From Rosa chinensis (lineage: Eukaryota; Streptophyta; Magnoliopsida; Rosales; Rosaceae), in contig NC_037092.1 of assembly GCF_002994745.2 (NCBI RefSeq), positions 70,903,823 through 70,967,822 of the forward strand: a stretch of DNA of 64,000 nt, given 5' to 3'. Positions within the stretch are counted from its first letter, which is position 1; every line of letters starts with the position of its first letter. The position numbers were made by a program, and so were the translations under genes. Positions 46,237 to 57,901 of this stretch are shown here, piece by piece. The notes under the pieces are model-generated. The model was not told the DNA's origin. It did no database searches and saw only the letters and a list, made by a program, of their open reading frames with translations.

Positions 46237-46828
46237 TAACTTTCCAAATTCTTCAAACACTCATAACTTTCTCATACAAACTCCGATTTCCGCGTTCCAC
46301 ATGTCCACGAACTCGTATCGACGCGCTCTACAACTTTTGTGAAGGAAGTTTTTGGAAAATCTCAACGTATCAAAAGTCAACCTTGGAACCCCCCCTAATG
46401 TCACACTTTACGAATAAAAATTCGTTCGAAACACTTCCGCTCTGTCCACGAGCCATGAAACCGCTTGATACCCACAATTTAAATTCCGGAAAATCCTCGG
46501 AAAATAAATACGAATTTCCGGGGCATCACAGTTTTAGAGAATCTCTTGGAGTAAAAGATGCTCATTTTTCTCTAAAATAGAGAAAATCAAAATATGAGGA
46601 ACCTGTTGGAGTTGCTCTTATAAGTAATTTGTTGGAGCAAAAAAGACTTAATTTTTTTCCTAAAATAAAAAAAAAAAATATGGGAAAGCTGTTGCAGTTG
46701 CTCATGACTTGGACTCTACACTTGTTTGGTTATGGTTTTGGTGGAAGGAAATCACTTGTCCCTGTTAATTATGTGCCAATTTTCTCACAGGCGTATAAGA
46801 GTGACGCCTATCCTTTTGCTGCTACTAA

Positions 46829-47200
46829 GAGCATCTTTAGCAGACTCTCTATTTTGGCTCCTAAGTTATTTTGGAGAGCATGTTTAGCTTTTTATCTATT
46901 TTAGTAGCTGCACTAGACTCCTAAGTGGCTCTTAATTATAACTTTTAGCTATCTCGCTCTTAAATATAGAGAGCGAGATGAGACTCTTTATAATTTAAAA
47001 CATTCCTTTTAAACTATTTTATGTAATTTATAAATACATTTAAACTATTTAATATTTATTTAAAAAATAACATAAATTCAAAACTAGCAGAATAGAGAGC
47101 ATTGATGCAGAAGTATTTCTAAAGTGACTAGCTAAAATGACTTTTTAGCTATTTTGACTAAAATTTAACTCGAAAATGGCTAGCGTTGCTAAAGATGTTC
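46829..47200. mobile_element. GAGCATCTTTAGCAG MITE family, copy 3
   Basis: GAGCATCTTTAGCAGACTC at the left and GCTAAAGATGTTC at the right; interior matches 41916-42296. Confidence 0.7.
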
Positions 47201-48156
47201 TAACATCGTTAACTTTTAAATTACTTTTTTTTTACTAAAAATTCAATTAATTACAAAAAAAAAAAAAAAATTTGTTGATCCCTCTTTTTGTTTTGTCATC
47301 TATTCGTCTTCTTAGTCTATCCTCTTCCACAACCTCTGCAAAAAAAAAAAACCATCATCACCCGAGAGCCAAAGTGTGCATGCACCAAGAATAGCAATCA
47401 ACAAACAAACCCATTATGGAGAAACTCGTCTGAGATGTGCTTCCAATCAACCTGATGAAACCCAATCAACCTCTTCCTTTGATTAATTAATAGCATAACC
47501 CAATCTGACTACAACAAACAAACCCAAAAATCAACCTCTTCGTTTGATATATAGGTGCTACATTCCTTAACAAATTTCATAAATTTTTATGACTCAAATA
47601 AAAACCCAATTCTTAATCCATTGAACCTGCTATAGGATTTATGGAAACCTGATGAACTTATATGGTGGAGCTCTTAGGCACCTGAATAGTGACACCAAAT
47701 CCTTGAAGCTCTCGGTTCGACTTTTATGCCAGTCACCGTTCCTCTTACTGGTTGTTGAGTTGGGACGATTCTATAGGATGGGGTAATGGGGGCTTAGACG
47801 AATCTCAAGGGATTTTTGCCCCAAGATGAGAGGGTGGTAATAGGTTGATTTGGGATTTAGGATGAGAAAGCAAAGCGAAGCAAATGAGGAAATTTTGATC
47901 GGTTTTTGTTTCGGCTGGTGAATGGATTGCAACTTGCAAGAAAAGAGGAAAAGAAAACAAATGAGAAGATTTATTATAGTTTTCTCAGAAAAAAGAAATC
48001 AAGTCAACATAGTTGGTGATTATTGTTAACTCAATGAACTGATGTCAAAATAAGGTGCAAATGACAGAATGGAGACTGGGAACTAGGGGATAGGTGATTT
48101 CCTCCCACGGCGATCTAATTTTATAGTTCTTGTTCACAAGAGATTCTTTGCTATCA
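47201..48156. other. Intergenic, no gene recognised
   Basis: Long A runs at about 47256-47271 and 47339-47350. No ORF or repeat ends supported. Confidence 0.45.
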
Positions 48157-49107
48157 GACTATCTCTAATGGATATGTCAAATCCACGTGGAGATAGAGAC
48201 TGGTAACAAAAGACATACCAAATTACTTCAACCCATATGTTATATCCTACGTGTAAATAACCTATGGACTTGGTCCGTCAAATTTGACAGAGGCAAAGAA
48301 ACTGTTATTTTATTTTTTTATTGTTTCTCCCTTCTTCTTCTCCCTCTTGCCCTCTCTTCTTCTCTTCACTCTCTTTCTTTCAGACCGAAGCGCCCCTTTC
48401 TCATTCTCTTCTTCCTCTTCACTCTCTTTCTTTCTATCAGAACCCATACCAAAATGCAGCTACTGCAGCTGCCCAGAAATTCATGGATTTAGAAAGAAAA
48501 GCTCACCAATTCGACTGAATTAGATCAAGCTCCGACCATCAGACAAGAATAAATCGATGGAGAAGATTCTTACCTTGGTGATGGGTTGTTGGTGTTGGTG
48601 TTGGTGAGATAAAGCTTATTGCGTTGACTGAAAAAGAAGCGGAAGAAGATGAAGAGCTGGAATATGGAGGATTTTATTTGTCATGGGTTGTTGGATCTGT
48701 TATTGGAATGGGCATTGATGTTTCTGGTAAAAAAACCAAATGGAGAGTTGAGAAGGAGAAATTATTTAGAAATTAAGGATTCAATTGAGGCATATGATGA
48801 TGTTTCTGGGCATCTGATGTTTCTTGTCAAAGAACCAAAAACAAAACCCAGAAGGAGAGGATAATTAAGAAATTAAGAAGGAGAAGTGGTGAAGAAGATG
48901 AAGAACAAAAGGAGAAGAAGTCAAGGAGGAGGAGAGAGAAAAAAGAAGGTTCATTATTTGTAAATAAAATAATTTTAAAAAGAAATAAAATATTAATATT
49001 ATTTGACATATCTATTAGAGAAGAAGTTGAACAAAAATAACATTGCCACGTCATCCTTCAAATTCAATTTTGACACACTTCAATTGGCTATACCATTAGA
49101 GATGCTC
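48157..49107. mobile_element. ~950-bp TIR element, tentative
   Basis: ATCTCTAATGGATATGTCAA at the left pairs with TTTGACATATCTATTAGAG and CCATTAGAGATGCTC at the right. The interior has a CT-rich leader-like stretch (48320-48440) and small frames without recognisable domains. Target duplication unclear. Confidence 0.45.
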
Positions 49108-49675
49108 TGCTCCTGTTTGAACACTCTTTTCCGGCCTCGATAATTCGATATGATATCCCTTGGATGGGAGGGACTTCTTAGTTTCGAGTTTCGACATCAA
49201 TGTGACTTCGATAATCGGTTGCTGCATTGGAATTTGCGTGACATGTCATACCTCCAACTACATATCTCAATTATTGGTGGCCTTTTTACGTACGGGGGAT
49301 ATGACCATGCAATTTTGCATCCCATCAAGCTAAAATTATTTCTAGATGCTTGTGTACATCTAATAATTCTTTTTTACTCTTTTGATTTTATGGTGGAACT
49401 GTGCATTTACTCATTACATTGCTCAACTGTTATATTTAATCATCTATGGTTTATATGTCGAAAGAGCCAGATAATGGATTATTCAACTTCTGATTGTTGC
49501 TTACGCAATGACAATATTGTTTCCCTTGACTGACTGGCATATGTATATAGTGCAAAGACGTATGTAATTCTTCATTCCCACCGGGCTTAATTCCAAAGTA
49601 CTCCATAAATTTGGCTATAATTGTTAATTTACATTTCACAATTACAATTGTGAAAATTTACCTCATAAACTTAAC

Positions 49676-49784
49676 AATAATTGTCAATTTACACTCTCTC
49701 CATTAATTATAACTTTTACATAAAATTTCAATAATTGTCAATTTACACTCTCTCCATTAATTATAACTTTTACATAAAATTTTG
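49676..49784. repeat. Perfect 54-bp tandem duplication
   Basis: Two adjacent copies of a unit beginning AATAATTGTCAATTTACAC (49676 and 49730). It lies about 750 bp upstream of the first FDM-like gene's transcribed region. The surrounding 49108-50150 holds no supported gene. Confidence 0.85.
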
Positions 49785-50183
49785 CTTCAATCTGGGTCTA
49801 AGAGGTTTTGAAGATTTCAAGAATATATGTGCTAAAATAAGCAATTTGTCATTAAAAATTGACGTGCTTCAGATCGATTTTGCTGAAGAAACTAAGTTCC
49901 ACCAAACTCCCACCAAAATATTATATTTATCTCTACTGTAAATCACAGCAAGTTCATGACTCATTTATCCGCATTTCCAGCAACTTCTTGACAACAATTA
50001 TTGGAAAATTTCCACCAACTTTATTGTTACTGATTTTGTTTGGTAAAAGTAAAAACTTAAAATGTTATAAAAAAAAAAAAGAGAAGTAAAAAGTAAAACC
50101 TTATGACTATTTAAATTCATCAACACTTTACTCTTTTCCTCTTTTTCTCCAAGTCAGTCAATGCCCGTGAGCCATGCAAGTGA

Positions 50184-50272
50184 CACGTGGACACAGGAGA
50201 ATGGATATCCTATTTGGCTTTTTCCATCAGGTCCTCTGCCAGTGAGCATCCCCATTCTCAATTCTCCACGTG
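50184..50272. promoter_or_regulatory. Two G-box (CACGTG) motifs upstream of FDM-like gene A
   Basis: CACGTG cores at 50184-50189 and 50267-50272, flanked as GACACGTGGAC and TCCACGTGTC, the ABRE/G-box style bound by bZIP and bHLH factors. They are 200-300 bp upstream of the likely transcription start. Confidence 0.5.
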
Positions 50273-50499
50273 TCTCTCCGAGGGCCCACAAGATCACAGT
50301 GATCGAGACACGCTACACCACACTCTAAAACCCCACTTTCAAATCACCTCCCTTGATCAAGCAGATTTCCCAACTCTAACCAAAGTCCCACCGTTACAGT
50401 AGCGAGTAGTCTCTCAATCCCACACTCGCGAAGACGCTTTCCTTAAATGAGAAAAAAACAAAAAAGAATTGGAAACGAGAAAATACCAAGAACGGGTAT

Positions 50500-50937
50500 G
50501 TTTTTCGGGAACGAAATGAAATATAGTGGACTCAGAGAAGGCCAGTAGTCCTCTCCAGTCATTGCGTTTTCTTTGCTTTCTCTCTCTAAGTTTCCAAAAT
50601 TGATTCTCTCTCTCTCTCTCTCTCTCTCAAAACCCTAACCCTCATTCTCTAGACCACAACACTCTTCCGCTTCTCGTCGCCAGCTCGCCGTAGACTCGCC
50701 ACGGCGTCGTTTCGGCTTCCGGCGTGTCGCATTATCGGCGTTTCTCCGCGTTGTCGGTGATAGTCGGAAGGAAGAAGGAGGGAGAGTGGGGGTTTTGGCT
50801 CTGTGGGACTTGTACGACGGCGTTGGTGATCGGTCTTTGTTTTGATCAACATTCCGGCGTTTTGGCTCGCCGGAGAGGAGCGATTGGGGTATCGGAGGCT
50901 CTGTGGGAAAAGAGGTTTGTTGAGTGAAACTGCGAAG
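50500..50937 (+). other. 5' UTR exon of FDM-like gene A
   Basis: Contains a (TC)n run at 50604-50628 and ends GCGAAG|GTAATT, a good splice donor. The intron would run 50938-52806, where TGCATCTCAG|GTTTGATATG gives the acceptor 7 nt before the start codon. Gene B has the same layout (5' UTR exon, intron, AG|GTTTGA-A-ATG), which supports the model. The 5' limit is approximate. Confidence 0.6.
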
Positions 50938-52813
50938 GTAATTTCTGAACCTAATCCAAGTGATTTAGCTTTGTTTGGTGCTTATGGTAAACAGAGGCGT
51001 TCCGTATTTTGGGGCAACCAAACAGAGGGGACTAGTTACTCAGAAGAATTTTCTGCTTTGCATATAGATGGTTGTGTTGATTGTTGAGCAGAATTGCTTG
51101 TTGTTTTGTAAAATAAATGTTAGGGAAAAAAAATAAAAAAGGAATTGAGCCTGGTTGTATGTTCTGTTATCTGTAGCCGAAACTTCACCAATCTTTGGTT
51201 AAATTCAATGTTTTCCTTCATTATTTATGTGCGATTATATGTAGGAGCGGAACAAGCATTTGGTATTTTACATATATCAGCACCTTGAGTGGTTGTTACA
51301 CTGGCACGTTGGTACCTATTTAACCTTCATGTAAGCAATGGCAAATCATTGAATTAGATGTCTAAGGCTGGATGCAAATGTAGGGTTCTTTTGTTTATTT
51401 GTTTAATCAGGTAAGATTTAGAAAGGATGTTATTTCAAATAGAATTCCATGTAAAGGTAAAAAAGGAAATTTGACATAACTTTGGTGCATATCCCTAAGA
51501 TATTGAACAGATATTTGAAATTACATGTCCTAACTTACTGAGTATCTGTGAAATGTTTGGATGTGTGGTTTTACTCACCAAAAAAGAGATTTCAAAACTG
51601 TATCTGTAAGTTTTTCTTTCTCATATATATGAGACTGGAATTAGGACTTCAAGTTTTATGCATGGCTAGAAGTTGAGGAGCTTAATCTATTACCTTCACC
51701 ATCTGCATAATTGTGTGACTTTGAGTACTTTTAAGGAAAGAAGCAAATTTTACTAGTTATAACTACAAACAATGTTAATGGGGTAAAGAAGTAAAATCTA
51801 TTAAGTGTGAGATAACAAGATTTTGTTTAGTACTGAAGACAGTAAGTAGCCTTACATTTGGAACTACTGAGACAGTCACTAATTGTAATGGTTACTGTCC
51901 ACATCTAAAGTGTGCTTAAATATGATTTAAAAATGTTAAAAGTAGGTCAAAAACTTGTATGCCTTATCTACATAGATTCTTATAGTTGGCTGCTGTGCTG
52001 GAGTGGATGCTACTTGAGTGACAAAAAACAGCTGTATATGAGCATCAATGTTAAAGATCAATTGTTGATCAAATCATCAGGCAGACTTATATATATTAAG
52101 ATTTACATGTCTCACTTAATTATGCTGGTCTTATATGCATGGGTTTTGCTTGCTGGTGACAAACATCTCCTTCTTGTATAATGTTGTCAGTTAGTTTTCT
52201 AATGCCAAGTGATTTTTCATGACTAATCTTGTTCTCCTGTTTATATGCACAAATGAAAAGTCATTTCTCTTTGTCATTATCTTTGTGAAGCATATGTTCT
52301 GGTTTTACTTGTGTAGTAATGTCTCAGGTACCAAAGACTGTTGCGTATAACAAATGTTGCTGTTAGTAGTGTTGTTACTTTCATGGTGCATTTAGGTTGC
52401 ATAAAATAGATATTTAAGTTTTGGTTCTCTTTTTGACTAATAATTTACTGCTTGAGTTTTGTTATTAGGACGACTGAAATATATGTGATCATGAATTAGT
52501 CAAAGTACACTATGACATTATGAAAAATAATCGAAATGACGGAGTATACACCAAAATTTTGACTCATAATTCAGATTGATTGGAATTTAAGTGAAGGTCA
52601 CATTCTCACTGAAATAAATAAAGTTGCCGTTATTTAGTCCTTCAAGGTGGATCTAAATTGTATTTGGGGTCTCCGTCTGTGAGTTTTTATTTTTTTTTTG
52701 GGGGGGGGGGATACGCTTGTATCTTATTGCTATGTTTAGTAGCTTGAAAGAGAAAGAAGTGAGAGGCAATCAGAAGTTTAATGTTAGATTTTGTTCTGCA
52801 TCTCAGGTTTGAT

Positions 52814-54790
52814 ATGTCTCACAGATCAAAGGAAGAAAAGGATAAGTGGTCTGATTTCAAGTACTATGAGGACAAGTATTATAATGAGTTAAAGAAAGGT
52901 AGTTATAAAATAAAAAATTCTGATTCAACTTACAGATGTCCGTTTTGCCATGAGAAAAGGAGGCAAAGTTACCAACTTAGGGAGCTTTCACGACATGCTT
53001 CTTCTATCGGCAGAGGCTCACATAGCAGGGGTATAAAAGATGAAGCCAAGCACTGGGCTTTGAAGAGTTATATAGATAAATATGTTGCTGTGAAGAGTCG
53101 GTTAGAATCTGCAGACAAGATAGAACGGCCTAGAGAACTTGCACCCAAGGTAGGAGGACCTGAACAATCTGCAGTCAAGCTAGAAGGGCCTAGAGATCCT
53201 GCTCCCAAGAGAGAACGGGAACCTGCACCCATCAGAGAACTTCCTATAGAGCCTGCACCAAAGAGAGAACGCCATTTAGAGCCTGCACCACAGACAGAAT
53301 CCCCTATAGATTCTGCAACCAAGATTGAATCCTCTAGACTGAATGATGATAAATTGTTTGTATGGCCTGTGATGGGCATTTTGGCAAACATTAAAACTGA
53401 GTTCAAAGGTGGGAAACATGTTGGCGAAAGTGGTTCTAAAATGAAAGCTGAGTTGACAGCAAAAGGTTTTAACCCTGTGAGGGTTCATCCATTATGGAAT
53501 TTTCGGGGTCACTCTGGTTTTGCAATTGTTGAATTTGAGAATAACTGGGAAGGTTTCAACAATGGAATGTCCTTTGAGAAAAGTTTTGAAGTTGAGCGCC
53601 ATGGAAAAAGGGACTATAATCTGATGAGGAATAAAGGAGATCAATTATATGGATGGGTTGCTCGGGATGATGATTACAATTCAAGAAGCATTGTAAGTGA
53701 TTATCTTTGCAAGAATGGAGATTTGAAAACTGTTTCTGGTCAGCAAGCTGAGGAACATAGAAAAACTACAAAGCTTGTATCCAATCTTAAAAACACCTTG
53801 GAGATAAAGAATTCACATCTTGAGGAGATGCAAAACAAATATCATAAGACTGCTAATTCCTTAAACAAGGTAGTGCTTGAAAGGGATGCGATACTTAAAG
53901 CTTTCAATGACGGTATGCTCAAAACTTCAATAGTGTATAATTGAATGCACTTTTGAATTTAACTTTTCATTTTCCCAGTTCAATATTGTGATATCTTACT
54001 TTGAATGCTCAAGAGTTCGTCAACTCTCTATAATTGAGTGCACTTTTGAATTTAAAGGTTCATTTCAATTTTGTGATTGCTTACTTTGAATCTCACTTTA
54101 TGTTGTTAGAAAGAGAGAAAAGGGAACAAATGGAAAAAGAACAGCTCAGCAGAATATTAAGGGACCATGAGAAAGCCGCAGTGCAGTTGGAAAATCAAAA
54201 AAAAGAGCTTGAGCGCCGTGAGAAGCAACTGCAACAACGCAGGGCACAAAATGATAGCGAGAGGAGGAAACTCCATCATGATAGGCAAATGGTAATTTTT
54301 TTGTTCTCTTCTATCAAAGAGCTTAGGCTCTGTTTGGATGTGTGGGGTTTGCACCACTGTCATTAACTGTCAGGTTGTATTAGTTTCTTGTTTTAAGTCA
54401 GTTTAAGTTTGATATCGGTCTAACGTATAAGTTGTTTGTGCGTTAACCTTGGAAATTAAAATGCTAGAAGGAGAAGAGACACTAAGAGAATGGGATCAAA
54501 GAAGTATAGAATTCCTATTAAGTTACCTTTTACATTTTTGCTGGACCACTACTTATATGATGTTCATTATATTGAGGAAACTCCTCATACTTAGTTTGAA
54601 TAAGAAAGAGGATTCAGCATCTCTTGTTCTACTTGCTTCTTGTTTGAGTTGTTACAAATCTGACCTCATTCAAGTTTCAATTTCTAGCATTCCTAAAGTA
54701 TGTTTCATTCTTTTTCGTGTGTACATTATGGTTGTATTTCATCGATTACTGCACTCCTTTGACTAGTCTAGGGTTCAGAATCTGATTGTT

Positions 54791-54828
<38 letters not shown>

Positions 54829-56353
54829 ATCTTATTGCAAATTATTAATTAGTAATAGCTGATAGATGTCTTTCTCTTTTAGAATGCAAGGGCTACACTA
54901 GAACAGAAAAAAGCTGATGAAAATATGTTACGGTTGGCTGAAGAACAAAAGGTTTGTTTTCCATTTGTTTTATTTCTGGTACTTTGTGGAATGGATGAAT
55001 GAATATTTGAAATTTTGTCTTTGGTAATTGACTGGAATTGCAGAATCAAAAGGAGGAACTTCGTAAAAAAGTCATTCAATTGGAAAAGGAGCTGGAAAAA
55101 AAACAAGCACTGGAGCTGGAGATAGAGCAGATGAGAGGTGCTTTAAAGACGATGAAACATATGGATGAGGATGAGGATGAGGACATGGATGCCAAGAAGA
55201 AGATTGATGAGATCGAACAAAACTTGGAGGAGAAGGAGCAGGAGTATGATGCTGTAGAAGCACTTCATCAAGCGCTTGTGGTCAAGGAGCGGAGAAATAA
55301 TGATGAAGTGCAGGAGGCTCGCAAGGAGCTAGTCAATGTATGGACGTTTGACCTCTCTCGTTTGACTGTTGCTTGGTTCATTGAATCTACACTATTTCTT
55401 GGTTCATTGAATTATACATCTCCATTCTATTTTATACAGAACTAATGCATTTAGAACTGATATGCGTAGATTAATAAAAGCTTCAAATTATATTTGTGGA
55501 ATTTTTGTACTGCTGATACACAATGAAGCTTTTGTCATGTTCGGGGACTCTAATCTTGTATTTTGCAGGGATTATGGGATTCAACAAGCCAGGGAAATAA
55601 GACCCGTGTTCTTATTGGTGTGAAGAGAATGGGAGACCTTGACGTCAGACCATTTCAGATTGCTATCAAGAACAGATATTCTAAAAAAGAAGCGGATGTG
55701 AAGACATTGGAGGTATGCTCTCTTTGGGAGACATATCTTGCGGATCCAAACTGGCATCCATTCAAGATCATTACTGATAAAGAAGGGCATTTTAAGGTAT
55801 ACAATTAACTTCTTTTGTTGTTGTTCTTGCTATTTATGTTTCATTTATTATGAGTGCATTTGGTTTAAGTTTAGATTTTAAAGGTGATTGCCTTGTAATT
55901 ATGAGCTTCTGGGGTTTTGTTGAAGAAAAATTCATGTGGTCAATCCTTTGAACTTGCAACTGGCACATGTCTTTTGTTTTGTTTTTGTTTTTGTTGTTGT
56001 TCCTGAGTCTTGTCAACTTGGTTCTCATCACCCTCTATTCACAAATCACAATAGAGGGGAATTTTATCTTTTTCTTAGTATTATATGCTGTCACAGCGAG
56101 CTTGTCTTGTTTGGTGCAGGAGATTATAGATGAAGAAGATGAAAAACTGGCAGGTTTGAAGAATGAGCTTGGTGATGAAGTGGTCCAGGCAGTTGTCACT
56201 GCCATGATGGAACTGAATGAGTATAATCCCAGTGGCAGGTATTCGGTAAAAGAGCTATGGAACTACAAAGAAGGGAGGAAGGCCATTTTGAAAGAGGGAG
56301 CAAGTTATATTCTGAAGCAGTGGAAACTGCAGAAGGGTCGGAGAAGAAACTGA
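52814..56353 (+). CDS. FDM/IDN2-like protein (zf-XS, XS, coiled coil, XH), gene A
   Basis: Coding exons 52814-53912, 54110-54291, 54883-54951, 55044-55337, 55569-55796, 56120-56353; all junctions are GT-AG and in phase; 701 residues. zf-XS: RCPFC at 41-45 with H61/H70 downstream. Linker 103-175 is built of PxEPAPKRER-like repeats. XS domain about 180-300 (FVWPVMGIL, GFNPVRVHPLWNFRGHSGFAIVEF, LYGWVARDDDYN). Coiled coil about 305-545, with an acidic DEDEDED patch. XH domain 549-697 (IGVKRMGDLD, CSLWETYLADPNWHPFK, EIIDEEDEKL, LNEYNPSGRY, ELWNYKEGRKA). This is the architecture of Arabidopsis IDN2 and FACTOR OF DNA METHYLATION proteins, which bind 5'-overhang dsRNA through XS and dimerise through coiled coil/XH in the RNA-directed DNA methylation pathway. 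Slightly longer than the usual ~640 because of the linker. Appears intact. Which FDM member it is cannot be told by eye. Confidence 0.92.
53105..53335 (+). repeat. In-frame minisatellite-like linker in gene A
   Basis: Degenerate units of about 30-36 nt coding for variants of ExPAPKRER. CCTGCACC(A/C)A recurs at 53222, 53253 and 53283. It separates the zinc finger from the XS domain. Confidence 0.7.
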
Positions 56354-56940
56354 AGGCAAGTGTTTAAATTTTACTTATGATATAGCAAATATATGGTAAT
56401 TATCTTTCAATATTATATGCATATACATATAGTAGTTATCAATTGGATGAAAAGATTGGTTTGGGAATGTGGTTATGTATAGTGACCTGTGTTTACGTCA
56501 GTTTTCATTATTTAGAATGTTAGATTAATGTGGTCCGAAGTGCTATTATTGAAATGGATTAATCAATTTTGAACTTGGTATATATCTTTGAAGATCCTGT
56601 AAATTAGTCCAATTAACGTTGGACTTAGATATTATGGGATCATGGTTGGCATAAAATATAATTTTGTTTCACCTATGATTTATGTTGTGATATAGATTAT
56701 GATACACAGTACAATCTCTAATATCTAGATTCAATATCCTGACCAGAATGATCTTGTCTAGGCATTGTGGATGGAGAGTGCTTCAAGAGCTTCGGTATTC
56801 TGTTGTTGAACGACTGGCTGCTGTCGAGCTCTTTTGCTCTTGCTCAACTTTTGTTGGAAGAATAGATGTAAACTTAGGACATTTCTTTCGGTGGGAGACA
56901 GAGTTGGGAGTTGGTGAGATAAGAACTGTTGTCTTTTAAA
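56354..56940 (+). other. 3' UTR of gene A with a probable GC-AG intron
   Basis: Directly after the stop, AAG|GCAAGT at 56356 matches the strong donor consensus of GC-AG introns. TTGTCTAG|GC at 56761 is the acceptor (406-nt intron). Gene B has an intron at the same place, two bases after the stop, with a normal GT. The 3' limit is not visible. Confidence 0.5.
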
Positions 56941-57901
56941 TGCATAACTTTGTTGTTGGAACTGACTATTGTGCATGGTCGCATTTGGCCTCTCATTGAC
57001 CTCCGAATTAGCTGAGGCCTAGATCCCTTACCATTTAAATGTTTTCTTAACCCTTTCAATGTATTTGTTATCTTGGATGGTACGGCAGACATGGGGTCGT
57101 CTCCTGTTTGCTATCATGATCTTCAGTTGTGCTTCTTCGGACCCCATCCAATGAAGCAATGTTAGTCCAATTTAAGTTTTCAGGTCTGGAAGTTCAATTG
57201 AATATTTCAAATTCCTGTAAAAGAAACAAGGTCAAAGCTTGAAGTTGCAAGAGAGTACACTTTGGCCACAAACTCAAAATTGAAATGAAGAAGCTTTCAA
57301 TTAGCTGCCCCCAGAGATTATCCCAATACATGATTTTCATTTATACCATCGGCTGCAGTAAATACAAATGTTGTTTGTATCGTACTCTTACACCAAAGTT
57401 TGATGTCGTAACTGCGATGAAGAAGAAAACTTGGTAATGCAACACCAAATTGCATGACGTGTATTTGAAACGGACATTATGGCTTGACCTAGTTGCCAAC
57501 AATAACATTCTTATATTAAAGGTGTTTCTAAAACATGTTTCTTCTTTTGTTGTTGCAAGAGGAGGCTTACTGACCAGAAGTGTCAAGCACATTGGCTTTG
57601 GAGAGGTATATATATGTTGATGGGTACTGATGAAATCCCTAAACATTGTGATGAGGAAATGAGGAATTGTTTCCGTGGCAACATTGAAGTTGGAGGCTGA
57701 AGTGAATAGCAAGTGCAACAACGCAGGGCAGAAAAAACTGAAAAAAGAAAGAAAACAATGGTCGTCTGATCGAGGGCATTGAAGGGAGTTAAAAAAAAAA
57801 AAAAAAAGGAGAAGAAAATTTAGAGGACCTTTCAACATCCTCCACTTCCCCACTGTACCTCGTATCCAAACAGCCGGCTCCAAGTGCCTCCCGTGCACAA
57901 C
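56941..57901. other. Intergenic between the FDM-like genes
   Basis: Contains the exon-3 relic at 57710-57761. A long minus-strand open stretch (57341-58141) runs through a poly-A run and a MITE and is not considered coding. Confidence 0.5.
57710..57761 (+). pseudogene. Relic of an FDM coiled-coil exon between genes A and B
   Basis: CAAGTGCAACAACGCAGG... reads QVQQRRAEKTEKRKKTM followed by GT, against QLQQRRAQNDSERRKLHHDRQM|GT in exon 3 of gene A (54110-54291). In-frame stops precede it. A chance match of this length with the donor site in the right place is unlikely but not excluded. Confidence 0.5.

Larger units (their letters stand above)
43457..46530 (-). mobile_element. 3.07-kb solo LTR-like element
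   Basis: Ends TGTCACGCCCC... and ...GGGGCATCACA with the perfect 5-bp duplication GTTTT (43452-43456, 46531-46535). Inserted cleanly into a MITE, so both ends are certain. On the minus strand it starts TGTGATGCCCCGG and has a TATA box, then CT-rich leader sequence. Blocks such as GTACCGGGTTGTCAC and CATGTCCACGAACTCGTATCG are shared with 27276-33199. No primer-binding site, polypurine tract or coding region. A solo LTR, probably Ty3/gypsy. Confidence 0.65.
43245..46617. mobile_element. Second GAGCAACTCCAACA MITE, split by a long LTR
   Basis: The left end at 43245 (GAGCAACTCCAACATC) and right end ...CTGTTGGAGTTGCTC at 46617 belong together once 43457-46530 is removed. 46618-46705 is a further partial duplicate of the right end (GTTGCAGTTGCTC). 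Confidence 0.65.

Noticed and set aside
45351..46580. Several 130-144-codon frames on both strands
   Set aside because: They lie inside the solo LTR; their composition follows the GC-rich leader and they have no domain.
50724..51087. Coding exon upstream of gene A
   Set aside because: The frames overlap the CT-rich leader and cross the splice donor at 50937; no similarity to the FDM N terminus, which starts at MSHRS in both genes.
52696..52711. Poly-T/poly-G run as a regulatory element
   Set aside because: A homopolymer in an intron; length may even be a sequencing artefact.
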